From: Saccharopolyspora_D taberi
Lineage (GTDB): Bacteria; Actinomycetota; Actinomycetes; Mycobacteriales; Pseudonocardiaceae
Direction of reading: 5' to 3'
NCBI RefSeq assembly: GCF_039534165.1
Contig: NZ_BAAAUX010000006.1
Location: forward strand, 1-64,000
Length of the DNA: 64,000 bases
Translations under genes and position numbers: made by a program
Shown: positions 38,571-47,460 of the stretch, one piece after another
How positions within the stretch are numbered: the first letter of the stretch is position 1
Layout of the letters: every line of letters starts with the position of its first letter
Notes under the pieces: model-generated
What the model saw: only the letters and a program-made list of their open reading frames with translations
Database searches by the model: none
What the model was told of the DNA's origin: nothing

Positions 38571-39566
38571 ATGCAGCACAAGATCGCCCTGGAAGAACAC
38601 TGGGACTCCCCGGAGTTCAACGCCACCGCAAGCCATTACTCCGATTCCGGTTACGTGGAGCGGGTCCAGCTTCGCCTGGAGGAAGTCGACCAGCGGGTGG
38701 CGGACATGGACCGCAACGGGATCGGGATCTCGATCCTCTCGCTGACCCAGCCCGGGATCGAGGCCGTCCTCGACCCCGCCAAGGCCGTCGACGCGGCCCG
38801 CAGGATGAACGACCACGCCGCGGAGAAGCTCGTCGGCAGGTACCCGGACCGGCTGCGCGCCTTCGCCGCCGTGCCGTTGCAGGACCCGGAGAAGGCCGCC
38901 GAGGAGGTGGAGCGGGCCGTCCGCGACCTCGGGTTCCTCGGCGTGATGGTCAACGGCTACAGCAACATCGGTGACGAGGACACCGCGCAGTACCTCGACG
39001 AGCCCGCGGTCGAGCCGTTCTGGGCGAAGGTCGAGGAGCTGGGCGTCCCGGTCTACCTGCACCCGCGCCGACCGCTGCCCAGCCAGCAGCGGATCTACCA
39101 GGGCTACGAGGGAATCCTCGGTTCGCCGTGGGGATTCGGCCTCGAGACCGCCACGCACGCGGTCCGGCTGATCCTCAGTGGACTGTTCGACCGGCACCCC
39201 GGCGCCAACGTCATCCTCGGGCACCTCGGCGAGGCGCTGCCGTTCACGCTGCCCCGGCTCGAACACCGGGTGCGCCACCAGCGCAACGGCACCTACGGCA
39301 AGCACGAGAAGGAGCCGACCGAGTACCTGCGCAACAACTTCTACCTCACCACCAGCGGTGTGCTCCGGCCGCAGACGCTGCTGAGCACCCTGCTGGAGGT
39401 CGGCGCCGACCGCGTCCTGTTCTCCGTGGACTACCCGTACGAGTCCATGGACGAGATGGTCCCCTGGTTCGAGGGGGTGCCGATCAGCGAGAACGACCGC
39501 CTGAAGATCGGCAGGACGAACGCCGAGCGGCTGTTCGGCCTCGGCAGGCCGGCCACGGCACCATGA
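38571..39566 (+). CDS. Amidohydrolase-2 family aromatic decarboxylase candidate
   Basis: This 331-residue protein opens KIALEEHW, the metal-binding start of gamma-resorcylate and 2,3-dihydroxybenzoate decarboxylases. Further expected ligands are the His in VYLHPRRPL, the His in VILGHLGEALPF and the Asp in LFSVDYPYES. The family removes carboxyl groups from hydroxybenzoates without cofactor oxidation. Beside an aromatic hydroxylase and 4-aminobenzoate genes, decarboxylation of a hydroxylated aminobenzoate is plausible, but not shown. Confidence 0.8.
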   Translation: MQHKIALEEHWDSPEFNATASHYSDSGYVERVQLRLEEVDQRVADMDRNGIGISILSLTQPGIEAVLDPAKAVDAARRMNDHAAEKLVGRYPDRLRAFAAVPLQDPEKAAEEVERAVRDLGFLGVMVNGYSNIGDEDTAQYLDEPAVEPFWAKVEELGVPVYLHPRRPLPSQQRIYQGYEGILGSPWGFGLETATHAVRLILSGLFDRHPGANVILGHLGEALPFTLPRLEHRVRHQRNGTYGKHEKEPTEYLRNNFYLTTSGVLRPQTLLSTLLEVGADRVLFSVDYPYESMDEMVPWFEGVPISENDRLKIGRTNAERLFGLGRPATAP

Positions 39567-39682
39567 CTCCCCGCACGCGCGGTCGCCGGCCGGTTCCGGC
39601 GACCGCGCTGCGCGGCGTGCCCGGCCCGCGATCCGGGGCCGAGTCCGGAACTCTGCGAGCCGGTCCGGGAGAGGAGAGCGCG

Positions 39683-40831
39683 ATGTCGCGTCCGGGCACC
39701 CTTGCGCCGTCCCACATCCCCGATTTCGACCACGTCATCGACGAACTGCGCCCCAGGCTGTTCGCCACGCTGCGCCGCAAGGACCAGCGGGAGAAGGCCG
39801 TCAACTACGTGCGCGGGATCCTGCGGGCCGAGGGCCGCAAGTCGATGAGCAACATCGCCGAGCTGCTCGGCGGGCGCGCTCCCGAGCAGGCGATGCACCA
39901 CTTCATCAGCAGTTCCACCTGGGACTGGCGGCCCATCCGGGAAGCGCTCGCCGGTTACCTGGACGAGGTGCTGCGCCCGACCGTGTCCGTGGTGACCTCG
40001 GTGACGATCCCCAAGTGGGGCGAGCACTCGGTCGGCGTCAACCGGGAGTTCCTGTCGGAGTACGGGAAGGTGGTCAACTTCCAGCGGGCGTTCTGCTCCT
40101 CGGTCGCGACCGAGGAGGTGAGCGCGCCGGTCGACTGGACGCTGTTCGTCCCGGAGGCGTGGGGCGGCGAACGGGTCCGCGGCCGGACCGCGGAGGCGGC
40201 GAACAACCCGGCCGCGGACCGGCTGCTCGCCGGGGCCGCGCTGGACACCGTCCGGGCCGGGCCGTCGCAGCACCTCCCGGTCCTGGTCGACGCCCGCGAG
40301 TTCGACGCCCGGTCGGTGCTGCGCGAGCTGGTCGCGGAGCGGAGCTCCTGGATGGTGCGGGTGCCGGAGGACTTCCGCGTCCTGCCGCACGATCCGAAGG
40401 TGCCCAGGTACGGCGTCGGTCCGGTCCGGGTCTCGGAGCTGAGCGCGTCCGTCAAGGGGCTGGCGCGGCGGGTCGAGTGGAGCGGTCCGGGTTCCCGGAA
40501 CAACGCGGCGCTGGTGGTCGCGGTGTGGGTGCTGATCGGGGACGAACCCGGTCGGCCGGGGCAACCGCTGCTGCTGCTCGCGGACTGGTCGGAGGGTCAG
40601 CTGCGGCCGGGCGGTTTCTGGCTCACCGACATGGGCCGGGAGACGCCCGAACACCTGCTCCAGCTGGCGAAGAGCGCGGCCCGGGTGGAGAAGGACCTGG
40701 TGGAGACCGGGGAGCAGGTCGGCTTCCGGGACTTCAAGGGCCGTTCGTTCCCCGGCTGGCACCGCCACATGACCCTGGCGTCGGTGGCGTACCTGGTCGC
40801 CCTGCGGGGCAGAACAGGGGTGCTTGCGTGA
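39683..40831 (+). CDS. IS701-like transposase-family protein, apparently domesticated
   Basis: This 382-residue protein matches the IS701-type transposases: the N-terminal LRRKDQREKAVNYVRGIL, AEGRKSMSNIAELLGG and HHFISSSTWDWRP, with the DDE-type VLVDAREFD later. I see no terminal inverted repeats or target duplication at its borders. Its TGA overlaps the GTG of the HAD gene. Intact frame plus coupling to metabolic genes suggests a fixed gene rather than a recent insertion; such proteins recur in actinomycete biosynthetic clusters. Confidence 0.75.
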   Translation: MSRPGTLAPSHIPDFDHVIDELRPRLFATLRRKDQREKAVNYVRGILRAEGRKSMSNIAELLGGRAPEQAMHHFISSSTWDWRPIREALAGYLDEVLRPTVSVVTSVTIPKWGEHSVGVNREFLSEYGKVVNFQRAFCSSVATEEVSAPVDWTLFVPEAWGGERVRGRTAEAANNPAADRLLAGAALDTVRAGPSQHLPVLVDAREFDARSVLRELVAERSSWMVRVPEDFRVLPHDPKVPRYGVGPVRVSELSASVKGLARRVEWSGPGSRNNAALVVAVWVLIGDEPGRPGQPLLLLADWSEGQLRPGGFWLTDMGRETPEHLLQLAKSAARVEKDLVETGEQVGFRDFKGRSFPGWHRHMTLASVAYLVALRGRTGVLA

Positions 40832-41481
40832 CCGAGGTCCGCGGGGTGGTCTTCGACCTGGACGGCACGCTGGTGAACAGCGTGGAGGTCATCGTGTCGA
40901 TCACGACCTCGATCCTGGCGGACCGCAGGATCGAGGTCGGTGCGGAGGAGATCCGCGCGGCGGTGGGAAAACCGCTCGACCGGACGTTCGCGCGGTTCTT
41001 CGACGTGCCGCGCGACCACCCGGAGGTGCCGACCGCGATCGAGACCTTCAAGTCCGCGTTCGCCTCCCGGCTGGCGGAGGGGGAGGTCCGGCTGTACCCG
41101 GGGGTGGCCGAAGGTCTTGCGGTGCTGCGGAAATCGGGCCTGCGGCTCGGAGTGGCCACGTCCAAGCTCCAGGAAGGCGCGCTGCGGACGGTGCGGGCGA
41201 CCGGGACGGCCGGTTCCTTCGACGCGGTCGTGGGGCACGACCTGGTCGCCCGCGGCAAGCCCGCGCCGGACGGCGCGCTCCGCGCGGCGCGGGAGCTGGC
41301 GCTGCGGCCGGGGGACTGCGTGGTCGTCGGCGACACCGCGGCGGACATCGGGATGGCGAAGGCGGCCGGGATGATGTCGGTCGGGGTGACCTACGGGGTC
41401 GCTTCGGCCGCGCAGCTGGCGGACGCCGACGTCCTCGCCGACTCGTTTCCGTCGGTGGTCTCGGCGATCCTGGGCCGATGA
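40828..41481 (+). CDS. HAD-family phosphatase (Gph/PGP-like)
   Basis: This 217-residue hydrolase has the nucleophile motif VFDLDGTLVNS, motif II GVATSK, the lysine in RGKPAPDG and the acid motif VVGDTAADIGMA. Phosphoglycolate- or nucleotide-type monophosphates are likely substrates. It is coupled on both sides: GTGA with the IS701-like gene and ATGA potential with the NTPase downstream. Confidence 0.85.
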   Translation: MTEVRGVVFDLDGTLVNSVEVIVSITTSILADRRIEVGAEEIRAAVGKPLDRTFARFFDVPRDHPEVPTAIETFKSAFASRLAEGEVRLYPGVAEGLAVLRKSGLRLGVATSKLQEGALRTVRATGTAGSFDAVVGHDLVARGKPAPDGALRAARELALRPGDCVVVGDTAADIGMAKAAGMMSVGVTYGVASAAQLADADVLADSFPSVVSAILGR

Positions 41482-41519
41482 CCGCCGGTACTGATGGCAT
41501 GCCTGCACGGAAGGTTGCA

Positions 41520-42068
41520 ATGATCGAAAGCATCTCGCTGATCACCGGGAACGAGAGCAAGGCCCGCGAGTACTCGGGCCTGCTCGGCTTCGAGGTCGCG
41601 GCGGTCAAGGAGGACCTGGTCGAGATCCAGTCCCTGGACGTCGTCGAGGTCGTGAAGCACAAGGCCCTCGACGCCTATTCGAAGCTGCGCGGCCCGGTCA
41701 TGGTCGACGACACCGGCCTCGCGCTCGACGCGTGGAACGGGCTTCCGGGAGCGCTCGTGACGTGGTTCCTGGGCTCGGTCGGAGTCCAGGGCATCCTGGA
41801 GATGGCGGCCCAGGTGACCGATCGCGCGTGCACCGTGACGACCGCGCTCGGCTACGCCGACGAGAAGGGCGCGCGCGTGTTCACCGGATCGCTGCGCGGA
41901 ACCGTGGCGACCGAACCTCGCGGGGACAACGGGTTCGGGTACGACCCGATCTTCGTGCCGGAGGGCGGCGTGCTGACGTACGCGGAGATGACGTCCGAGC
42001 AGAAGCTCGGCGTTTCTCAGCGGCGGGCCGCTGTCGCGTCGCTTCGCGACTGGCTCTCGGCGGGCTGA
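41520..42068 (+). CDS. Ham1/RdgB-family non-canonical purine NTP pyrophosphatase
   Basis: This 182-residue protein has the family motifs LITGNESKAREY, DDTGLALDAWNGLPG, GDNGFGYDPIF and SQRRAAV. The family hydrolyses triphosphates of inosine, xanthosine and 6-N-hydroxylaminopurine. GGAAGG precedes ATG 41520 by 6 bases; ATG 41478, overlapping the HAD stop, is the alternative. A second, divergent Ham1 within a metabolite cluster suggests self-protection or a tailoring step. Confidence 0.82.
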   Translation: MIESISLITGNESKAREYSGLLGFEVAAVKEDLVEIQSLDVVEVVKHKALDAYSKLRGPVMVDDTGLALDAWNGLPGALVTWFLGSVGVQGILEMAAQVTDRACTVTTALGYADEKGARVFTGSLRGTVATEPRGDNGFGYDPIFVPEGGVLTYAEMTSEQKLGVSQRRAAVASLRDWLSAG

Positions 42069-42115
42069 CGGGCGCCACGGCCGGGCGCTGCTGATGCCTT
42101 TCGAGCACGGCAGGC

Positions 42116-42709
42116 TCACGTCCCCTTGAGCTGTTCCCGCAGGGACGCGATCTCCGCGTGCAGAGCGGAAACGTACTGCCGCACCTCGTCGGCGGTGAAC
42201 CGCGGCGTGATGTGCTGCGGGCAGTTCCAGTTGAACGCCTCCACCTCGATGAGCACCAGCCGCTCCACGCGGCCGTCGGTGCGCGTGGACATCAGCCGCT
42301 CGTGCAGCTCGTCGGAGGTGTCCATTAGGGACGCCCGGCCGAACAGCTTCAGCCTTGCCTGCCGGGCGTAGTCCATGAAGAACAGCGAAACCCTGCCGTC
42401 GGCCCGGATGTTGCCGTCGCTGATGTACTGGCGGTTCCCGCGCACCTCGGCGAAGGCCAGCCGGTGCTCGTCGAGGACGTGCACGAATCCCGGCGGCCCG
42501 CCCCGGAACTGCACGTAGGGCCAACCGGTCTCGCTGACGCTGCCGAGGTAGAACCCGTCGCGCGACTCGATGAACGCGGCCTCGTTCGCGGTGATCAGGT
42601 CGCGTTCGGAGTCGCCGCCCAGCCTGCGGGCGTTGGCCGCCGCGCTGCCCTGCTCGGCCTGGAACCGCTGGACGGAGTCGGTGTAGGCCAGCTGCGCGTA
42701 CCTGCTCAT
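42116..42709 (-). CDS. Pyridoxamine-phosphate-oxidase-fold flavin protein
   Basis: This 197-residue protein has the split-barrel core (FYLGSVSETGWPYVQFRGGP and VSLFFMDYARQARLKLFGRA) and a C-terminal helix. Members bind FMN, F420 or haem. Its ATG overlaps the MFS stop (ATGA), so the two are one operon under the divergent TetR regulator. A reductive detoxification role is plausible. Confidence 0.8.
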   Translation of the reverse strand: MSRYAQLAYTDSVQRFQAEQGSAAANARRLGGDSERDLITANEAAFIESRDGFYLGSVSETGWPYVQFRGGPPGFVHVLDEHRLAFAEVRGNRQYISDGNIRADGRVSLFFMDYARQARLKLFGRASLMDTSDELHERLMSTRTDGRVERLVLIEVEAFNWNCPQHITPRFTADEVRQYVSALHAEIASLREQLKGT

Positions 42710-43878
42710 CGGAGGCTTCCTTCCAGTCGGCGCGTGCGGTGCGCGATCTCCGACAGCGCGAGTGCGCCGATCGCCACCACCGCCGCGACGGCGCTGATCA
42801 GGTTGGCCCCGACGGTGTCGATGCCGATCGCGCCGACGATTCCGGACAGCGAGATCGCGAGGTAGAGGACGGCCGCGTTGAGCGACACCAGCACCGGCGC
42901 GGACTCCGGTTCCAGCGTGATCAGCCGGTGCTGCTGCGGGGTCGTGATGGCGAAGGCCATGGCGCCGTAGAGCGCGATCAGCAGGACCGACAGCGGGAAG
43001 GAGCCGGTGATCAGCGGGATCGCCAGCAGGACGACGGTCAGCCCGGTCAGCGCGACCCCGACGACCCGGTGCCCGCCGAACCGGTCGGCCAGCGCTCCCG
43101 CGCCCAGGTTGCCCAGGGTGCCGACCACGCCGATCACGAACATCAGCACGGCCAGCCGGACGCCGCTGCCGCCGGTCGCCGGGGCGAACACCGCCGACAT
43201 GTACGTGTACGGGATGTAGACCGCGGTGAACGCCAGCAGCGTGGTGGTGAGCACCGCGAGCACCCGGCGGCTGCGCAGCGGGGCGAGCCGTTGCGCCAGC
43301 GGTACGGGAGCGGGTGTGGCGACGTGCCGCGGGATCAGGGCGAACAGGCCGGCCAGCCCGAGGACCGCGAGCGCGGCGACGAACCACATGGTCGCCCGCC
43401 AGCCCAGCAGCCCGCCGAGCGCCGTCCCGATCGGCGCGCCCAGCGCGGTCGCCGCGGTGAAGCCGGTGGTGACGACCGCGATGGCCCGCCCGCTGCGCTC
43501 GGCGGGCACCAGCGCGGCGGCGGTCACGGCCGCCGTCGGCACGAACAGCCCGGCCCCGGCCGCCGCGATCACCTGGGCGACGAGCACGGCCGCGAACGAC
43601 GGCGCGAGCGCGGTCCCGACCACGCCGAGCAGGTAGGTCAGCACCGCGAGCGCGAGGACCCGGCGGCGCGGCCAGGACGCGGTCGCGGTGGCCAGCACCG
43701 GCGCGAGCACCGCGCAGGTCAGCGCGAACGCGGTCACCACCTGCCCGGCCGCGGCCAGCGTCACCTCCAGCGAGGTGCTGACCGGACCCAGCACTCCGGC
43801 CAGCACGAACTCGCAGGTCCCGACCGCGAAGGTGCCGAACGCCAGGGTCGGCACGCCCCATCGGGCTTGGTCTTGCAT
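42706..43878 (-). CDS. MFS drug exporter (DHA1, AraJ/CmlA type)
   Basis: This 390-residue 12-helix transporter opens ALAFGTFAVGTCEFVLAGVL, typical of the group exporting sugars, arabinose analogues or chloramphenicol. It faces a divergent TetR gene across two near-identical palindromes and probably exports the compound that regulator senses. Confidence 0.87.
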   Translation of the reverse strand: MQDQARWGVPTLAFGTFAVGTCEFVLAGVLGPVSTSLEVTLAAAGQVVTAFALTCAVLAPVLATATASWPRRRVLALAVLTYLLGVVGTALAPSFAAVLVAQVIAAAGAGLFVPTAAVTAAALVPAERSGRAIAVVTTGFTAATALGAPIGTALGGLLGWRATMWFVAALAVLGLAGLFALIPRHVATPAPVPLAQRLAPLRSRRVLAVLTTTLLAFTAVYIPYTYMSAVFAPATGGSGVRLAVLMFVIGVVGTLGNLGAGALADRFGGHRVVGVALTGLTVVLLAIPLITGSFPLSVLLIALYGAMAFAITTPQQHRLITLEPESAPVLVSLNAAVLYLAISLSGIVGAIGIDTVGANLISAVAAVVAIGALALSEIAHRTRRLEGSLR

Positions 43879-43898
43879 CGTCGTCCTCTCCCCAATTT

Positions 43899-43942
43899 GG
43901 TACCGATCGGTACCGTTTGGCGAGACGGTACCGACTGGTACC
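43899..43942. promoter_or_regulatory. Two TetR operators, GGTACC-N4-GGTACC
   Basis: GGTACCGATCGGTACC (43899-43914) is a perfect palindrome and GGTACCGACTGGTACC (43927-43942) a near-perfect copy, 28 bp apart centre to centre. They fill the 77-bp gap between the MFS and tetR genes, the right one touching the tetR ribosome site, so binding should shut both genes. Confidence 0.8.
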
Positions 43943-43955
43943 GAAGGAAGTCAAC

Positions 43956-44528
43956 GTGCATTACCTTGGTGACATGGCGACCCAGGCACGTGACCGGCTC
44001 GTGCGCGCTGCGGAGGAGCTGTTCTACAGCGAAGGGATCCGGGCGGTCGGCGTCGAGCGGCTGCTGTCGGCATCCGGCGTCGGGCGCGCGTCCTTCTACC
44101 GGCACTTCAGCAGCAAGGACGACCTCGTCGTGACGATCGTGCGCGGCTACGGCACGCGGTGGAAGCAGTGGATGGCCGACGAGGTCGCCGCGCGGGGCGG
44201 CGAACCGATGGCGGTCTTCGACGCGCTGGCCGACCAGCACGCGGCACCGGAGTTCCGGGGCTGCGCGTCGATCAACGCGATGGTCGAGGCCGCCGACCCG
44301 GCCAGCGCGGCGCACCGGGTGGCGGCGGAGAACAAGGTCGTGGTGATCGACTACCTGGACGAGCTGCTGGAGTCCGCCGGGTACCGCGAGCACCGCGCTC
44401 TGGCCGAGCAGTTCATGCAGCTCATCGACGGCGCCACCGTGACCGCCCTGCGGGAGCGCTCGCGGGAGCCCGCTCGGCGGGCGGGGGAGATGGCTCGGCT
44501 GTTGTTGGACGCTGCCGACAAGCGGTAG
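43956..44528 (+). CDS. TetR/AcrR-family repressor
   Basis: This 190-residue protein has the helix-turn-helix GVERLLSASGVGRASFYRHF and a C-terminal domain with ACA-type GCASINAMVEAA. GAAGGAAG lies 5 bases before GTG 43956, which argues for that start over ATG 43974. It should repress itself and the divergent exporter through the palindromes. Confidence 0.85.
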   Translation: MHYLGDMATQARDRLVRAAEELFYSEGIRAVGVERLLSASGVGRASFYRHFSSKDDLVVTIVRGYGTRWKQWMADEVAARGGEPMAVFDALADQHAAPEFRGCASINAMVEAADPASAAHRVAAENKVVVIDYLDELLESAGYREHRALAEQFMQLIDGATVTALRERSREPARRAGEMARLLLDAADKR

Positions 44529-44553
44529 GGGCTACCAGCGGTTTCACAAGCAG

Positions 44554-44573
44554 CGGCAGAGGAAATTCTGCCG
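44554..44573. terminator. Hairpin between convergent tetR and sigma genes
   Basis: CGGCAGA and TCTGCCG form a perfect 7-bp stem with a 6-base loop in the 67-bp gap. Confidence 0.6.
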
Positions 44574-44595
44574 TGCAAGCCTGTTTGAACCCCGC

Positions 44596-45150
44596 CTAGC
44601 CCGTTTCCTCGGACTCCTCGCGGGTTCCTGCGATCAGCTCCTCGCGCGCCCGCGCGACCCGCGAGCGGACGGTGCCGACCGGGCAACCGCAGATCTCCGC
44701 GGTTTCCTGGTACGACAGCCCGAGGACCTGGGTCAGCAGCAGCGCTTCCCGGCGCGGGCCGTCCAGCCCGGCCAGCAGGATGTTCAGCTCCACCACGTCC
44801 TCGAACCCGGTGGTCGGGCGGTCGGCCGCTTTGGTCCAGTCGACGGCGGCGGTGGTGCGCGGCCGGCTGCGCACGTAGCGCACCTGGTCGACCACGACGC
44901 GGCGGGCGATGGACAGCAGCCAGGTGCGGGCCGAGGCCCGGCCCGCGAACCGCGGGAGGCTCCTGAGGGCCCGCAGGTAGGTCTCCTGGGTCAGGTCATC
45001 GGCCTGGTCGACGGAGGCCAGGTGCGCGACGAACCGCCACACGTCGCGTTGGGTGGCGCGGACGAACTGCTCCAGCGCGGAACGATTTCCGGCACCGGCC
45101 GCCATCGCGAGCTCGGTCAACCGGGCGTCATCGGACGCGGATCGACTCAC
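44596..45150 (-). CDS. ECF sigma factor, SigC-like
   Basis: This 184-residue factor has region 2 (DVWRFVAHLASVDQADDLTQ, TYLRALRSLPRF) and region 4 (LLLTQVLGLSYQETAEICGC with VGTVRSRVARARE). The sequence is like the mycobacterial SigC group, linked there to copper acquisition, and it is divergent from a copper ATPase here. No anti-sigma gene is adjacent. The GTG start has no strong ribosome site. Confidence 0.82.
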   Translation of the reverse strand: MSRSASDDARLTELAMAAGAGNRSALEQFVRATQRDVWRFVAHLASVDQADDLTQETYLRALRSLPRFAGRASARTWLLSIARRVVVDQVRYVRSRPRTTAAVDWTKAADRPTTGFEDVVELNILLAGLDGPRREALLLTQVLGLSYQETAEICGCPVGTVRSRVARAREELIAGTREESEETG

Positions 45151-45249
45151 GCCCCGGGACACTACTTCAACCGCGGCCCCGGGAAACCCCCCGGGAACCG
45201 GCGGCCCCCGGCGCGCGACTACGTGGACAGCACGACCAGGAAGGTCCCG

Positions 45250-47460
45250 ATGTCCACGATCCCGACGCTGGAACGCCCCGCCGAACGCGAGGTGGAGCTG
45301 TCCGTCAGCGGCATGACCTGCGCCGCGTGCGCGACGCGGGTGGAGCGCAAGCTCAACAAGCTCGACGGCGTGCGGGCGAGTGTGAACTTCGCTACCGCGC
45401 GGGCCAACGTCGCGATCTCGTCCGGCATCGACGACGCGAAGCTGCTGGAAACGGTCCAGCAGGCGGGATACGGCGCCGACACCGTCCGGCCCGAGCCCGG
45501 CGACGACCCCGGCAGGGCGCTGTGGCGGCGGCTGCTGGTCTCGGTGCTGCTGTTCGTCCCGCTCTGCGATCTCTCGCTGTTGTTCACCGCGCAGCCCGCG
45601 ACCCGCTTCCCGGGCTGGCAGTGGGTGCTGGTGGCGCTGGCCGCGCCGGTGGTGCTCTGGGCCGCGTTCCCGCTGCACCGGACCGCGGTGAAGAACGCGC
45701 GGCACGGCATGTCCTCGATGGACACGCTGGTTTCGATCGGGATCACCGCCTCCGCCGTCTGGTCGGCGTACGCGATGTTCTTCCAGGACGACCGCTTCGA
45801 CGGCGGCGGTTTCTGGCAGCTGCTGCGCGCGGACGGCGCGATCTACCTGGAGGTCGCGGCCGGGGTCACGACCTTCGTGCTCGCCGGTCGCTACTTCGAG
45901 GCCCGTGCGCAGCGCCGGGCTGGGGACGCGTTGCGGGCGCTGGCGGGGTTGCGGCCGAAGACAGTCGTGCTCGACGACGGTTCGGAGGTGGACGTCGACG
46001 AGCTGCGGGCGGGCAGCCGGTTCGTGGTCCGCCCTGGCGAGACCGTCGCCACCGACGGCGTGGTCCGCGAGGGCCGCGCCGACCTGGACTGCGGTGCCAT
46101 GACAGGCGAATCGCTACCGGTCGCGGTCGCTGCGGGCGACGAGGTGACCGGTGCGACGGTGGTGCTGACCGGCAGGCTGGTGGTGGAGGCGACCAGGGTC
46201 GGCCGCGAGACTCGGCTGGCCGCGATGGTCCGGCTGGTCGAGCAGGCGCAGTCCGGCAAGGCGGCGGTGCAGCGGCTGGCCGACCGGGTGTCGGCCTGGT
46301 TCGTCCCCGCGGTGCTGGTCCTTTCGGTGTCCACTTTGGTCGCCTGGCTGCTGGCGGGCGGCTCCGGTGAGCGTGCTTTCACCGCTGCGCTGGCGGTTCT
46401 GGTGATCGCGTGCCCCTGCGCCTTGGGGCTGGCCACGCCGACCGCGCTGATGGTCGCGTCCGGGCGGGGCGCACTGCTGGGGATCTTCATCAAGGGCTAC
46501 TCGGCGCTGGAGTCGACCAAGGCGATCGACACCGTTGTGCTGGACAAGACGGGAACCGTCACCGAAGGCCGGATGTCGTTGGTGGACGTGGAATGCGCGC
46601 CTGGAACCGGCCGGGAGTCAGTGCTGCGCCTGGCGGGTGCGCTGGAGGACGCCTCCGAACACGCGGTCGGCCGGGCTGTCGCGTCCAGGGCGCGGGAAGA
46701 GCTCGGCGAATTGTCCACTGTGGAGGACTTCCGCAATCTCCCCGGGATGGGCGCGGTCGGAGTGGTCGACGGGCATGACGTGCTGGTCGGCCGGGCCGCG
46801 CTGTTCGAGGACGTGCCGGACTCGCTCGACGCCAGGCGCCGCGAGTGGGAACGGCAGGGGCGTACCGCCGTGCTGTTCGGGGAAGCCGGTCGAGCCGTGG
46901 CGGTCCTGGCGCTGGCCGACGTGGTGAAGCCCTCGGCGGCGACGGCCGTCGGCGAACTGCACCGGCTCGGGCTCCGCACGGTGCTGCTGACCGGGGACAA
47001 CGCCGCGACAGCGGAGGCCGTCGCCGCGGAGATCGGCGTCAGCGAGGTCATCGCCGAAGTGCTCCCGGACGACAAGGTCGCCGTCGTGCGGCGGTTGCGG
47101 GAACAGGGCCGGGTGGTTGCCGTGGTCGGCGACGGCGTCAACGACGCCCCCGCGTTGGCCGCCGCCGACCTCGGGCTCGCGGTCGGCACCGGCACCGACG
47201 TCGCGATCAACGCGGCCGACCTGATCCTGGTGCGCGACGAGCTGACCGTGGTGCCGGACGCGATCCGGCTGGCCCGGGCGACCCTGCGCACGATCCGGGG
47301 GAACCTGCTGTGGGCCTTCGGCTACAACCTCGCGGCGATCCCGCTCGCCGCACTGGGCCTGCTCAACCCGCTGATCGCGGGCGGCGCGATGGCGCTGTCG
47401 TCGTTCTTCGTGGTCTCCAACAGCCTCCGGCTGCGGCGGTACCGGCCTCACCGCCGCTGA
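45250..47460 (+). CDS. copA: Copper-translocating P1B-type ATPase, locus 1
   Basis: This 736-residue pump has one N-terminal metal domain (SGMTCAACATRVERKL), the membrane CPC motif (VIACPCALGLATPTAL), the phosphorylation site DKTGTV, the SEHAVG HP loop and GDGVNDAPAL. The C-terminal YN and MxLSS signatures (GYNLAAIPLAAL; MALSSFFVVSN) mark the Cu(I) group. AAGG precedes the ATG. Its 3' end overlaps the convergent CopD-CtaG gene by 13 bases. Confidence 0.93.
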   Translation: MSTIPTLERPAEREVELSVSGMTCAACATRVERKLNKLDGVRASVNFATARANVAISSGIDDAKLLETVQQAGYGADTVRPEPGDDPGRALWRRLLVSVLLFVPLCDLSLLFTAQPATRFPGWQWVLVALAAPVVLWAAFPLHRTAVKNARHGMSSMDTLVSIGITASAVWSAYAMFFQDDRFDGGGFWQLLRADGAIYLEVAAGVTTFVLAGRYFEARAQRRAGDALRALAGLRPKTVVLDDGSEVDVDELRAGSRFVVRPGETVATDGVVREGRADLDCGAMTGESLPVAVAAGDEVTGATVVLTGRLVVEATRVGRETRLAAMVRLVEQAQSGKAAVQRLADRVSAWFVPAVLVLSVSTLVAWLLAGGSGERAFTAALAVLVIACPCALGLATPTALMVASGRGALLGIFIKGYSALESTKAIDTVVLDKTGTVTEGRMSLVDVECAPGTGRESVLRLAGALEDASEHAVGRAVASRAREELGELSTVEDFRNLPGMGAVGVVDGHDVLVGRAALFEDVPDSLDARRREWERQGRTAVLFGEAGRAVAVLALADVVKPSAATAVGELHRLGLRTVLLTGDNAATAEAVAAEIGVSEVIAEVLPDDKVAVVRRLREQGRVVAVVGDGVNDAPALAAADLGLAVGTGTDVAINAADLILVRDELTVVPDAIRLARATLRTIRGNLLWAFGYNLAAIPLAALGLLNPLIAGGAMALSSFFVVSNSLRLRRYRPHRR

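Noticed and set aside
39683..40831. Active insertion sequence
   Set aside because: No terminal inverted repeats or target duplication seen, and the stop overlaps the next gene's start as in a normal operon.
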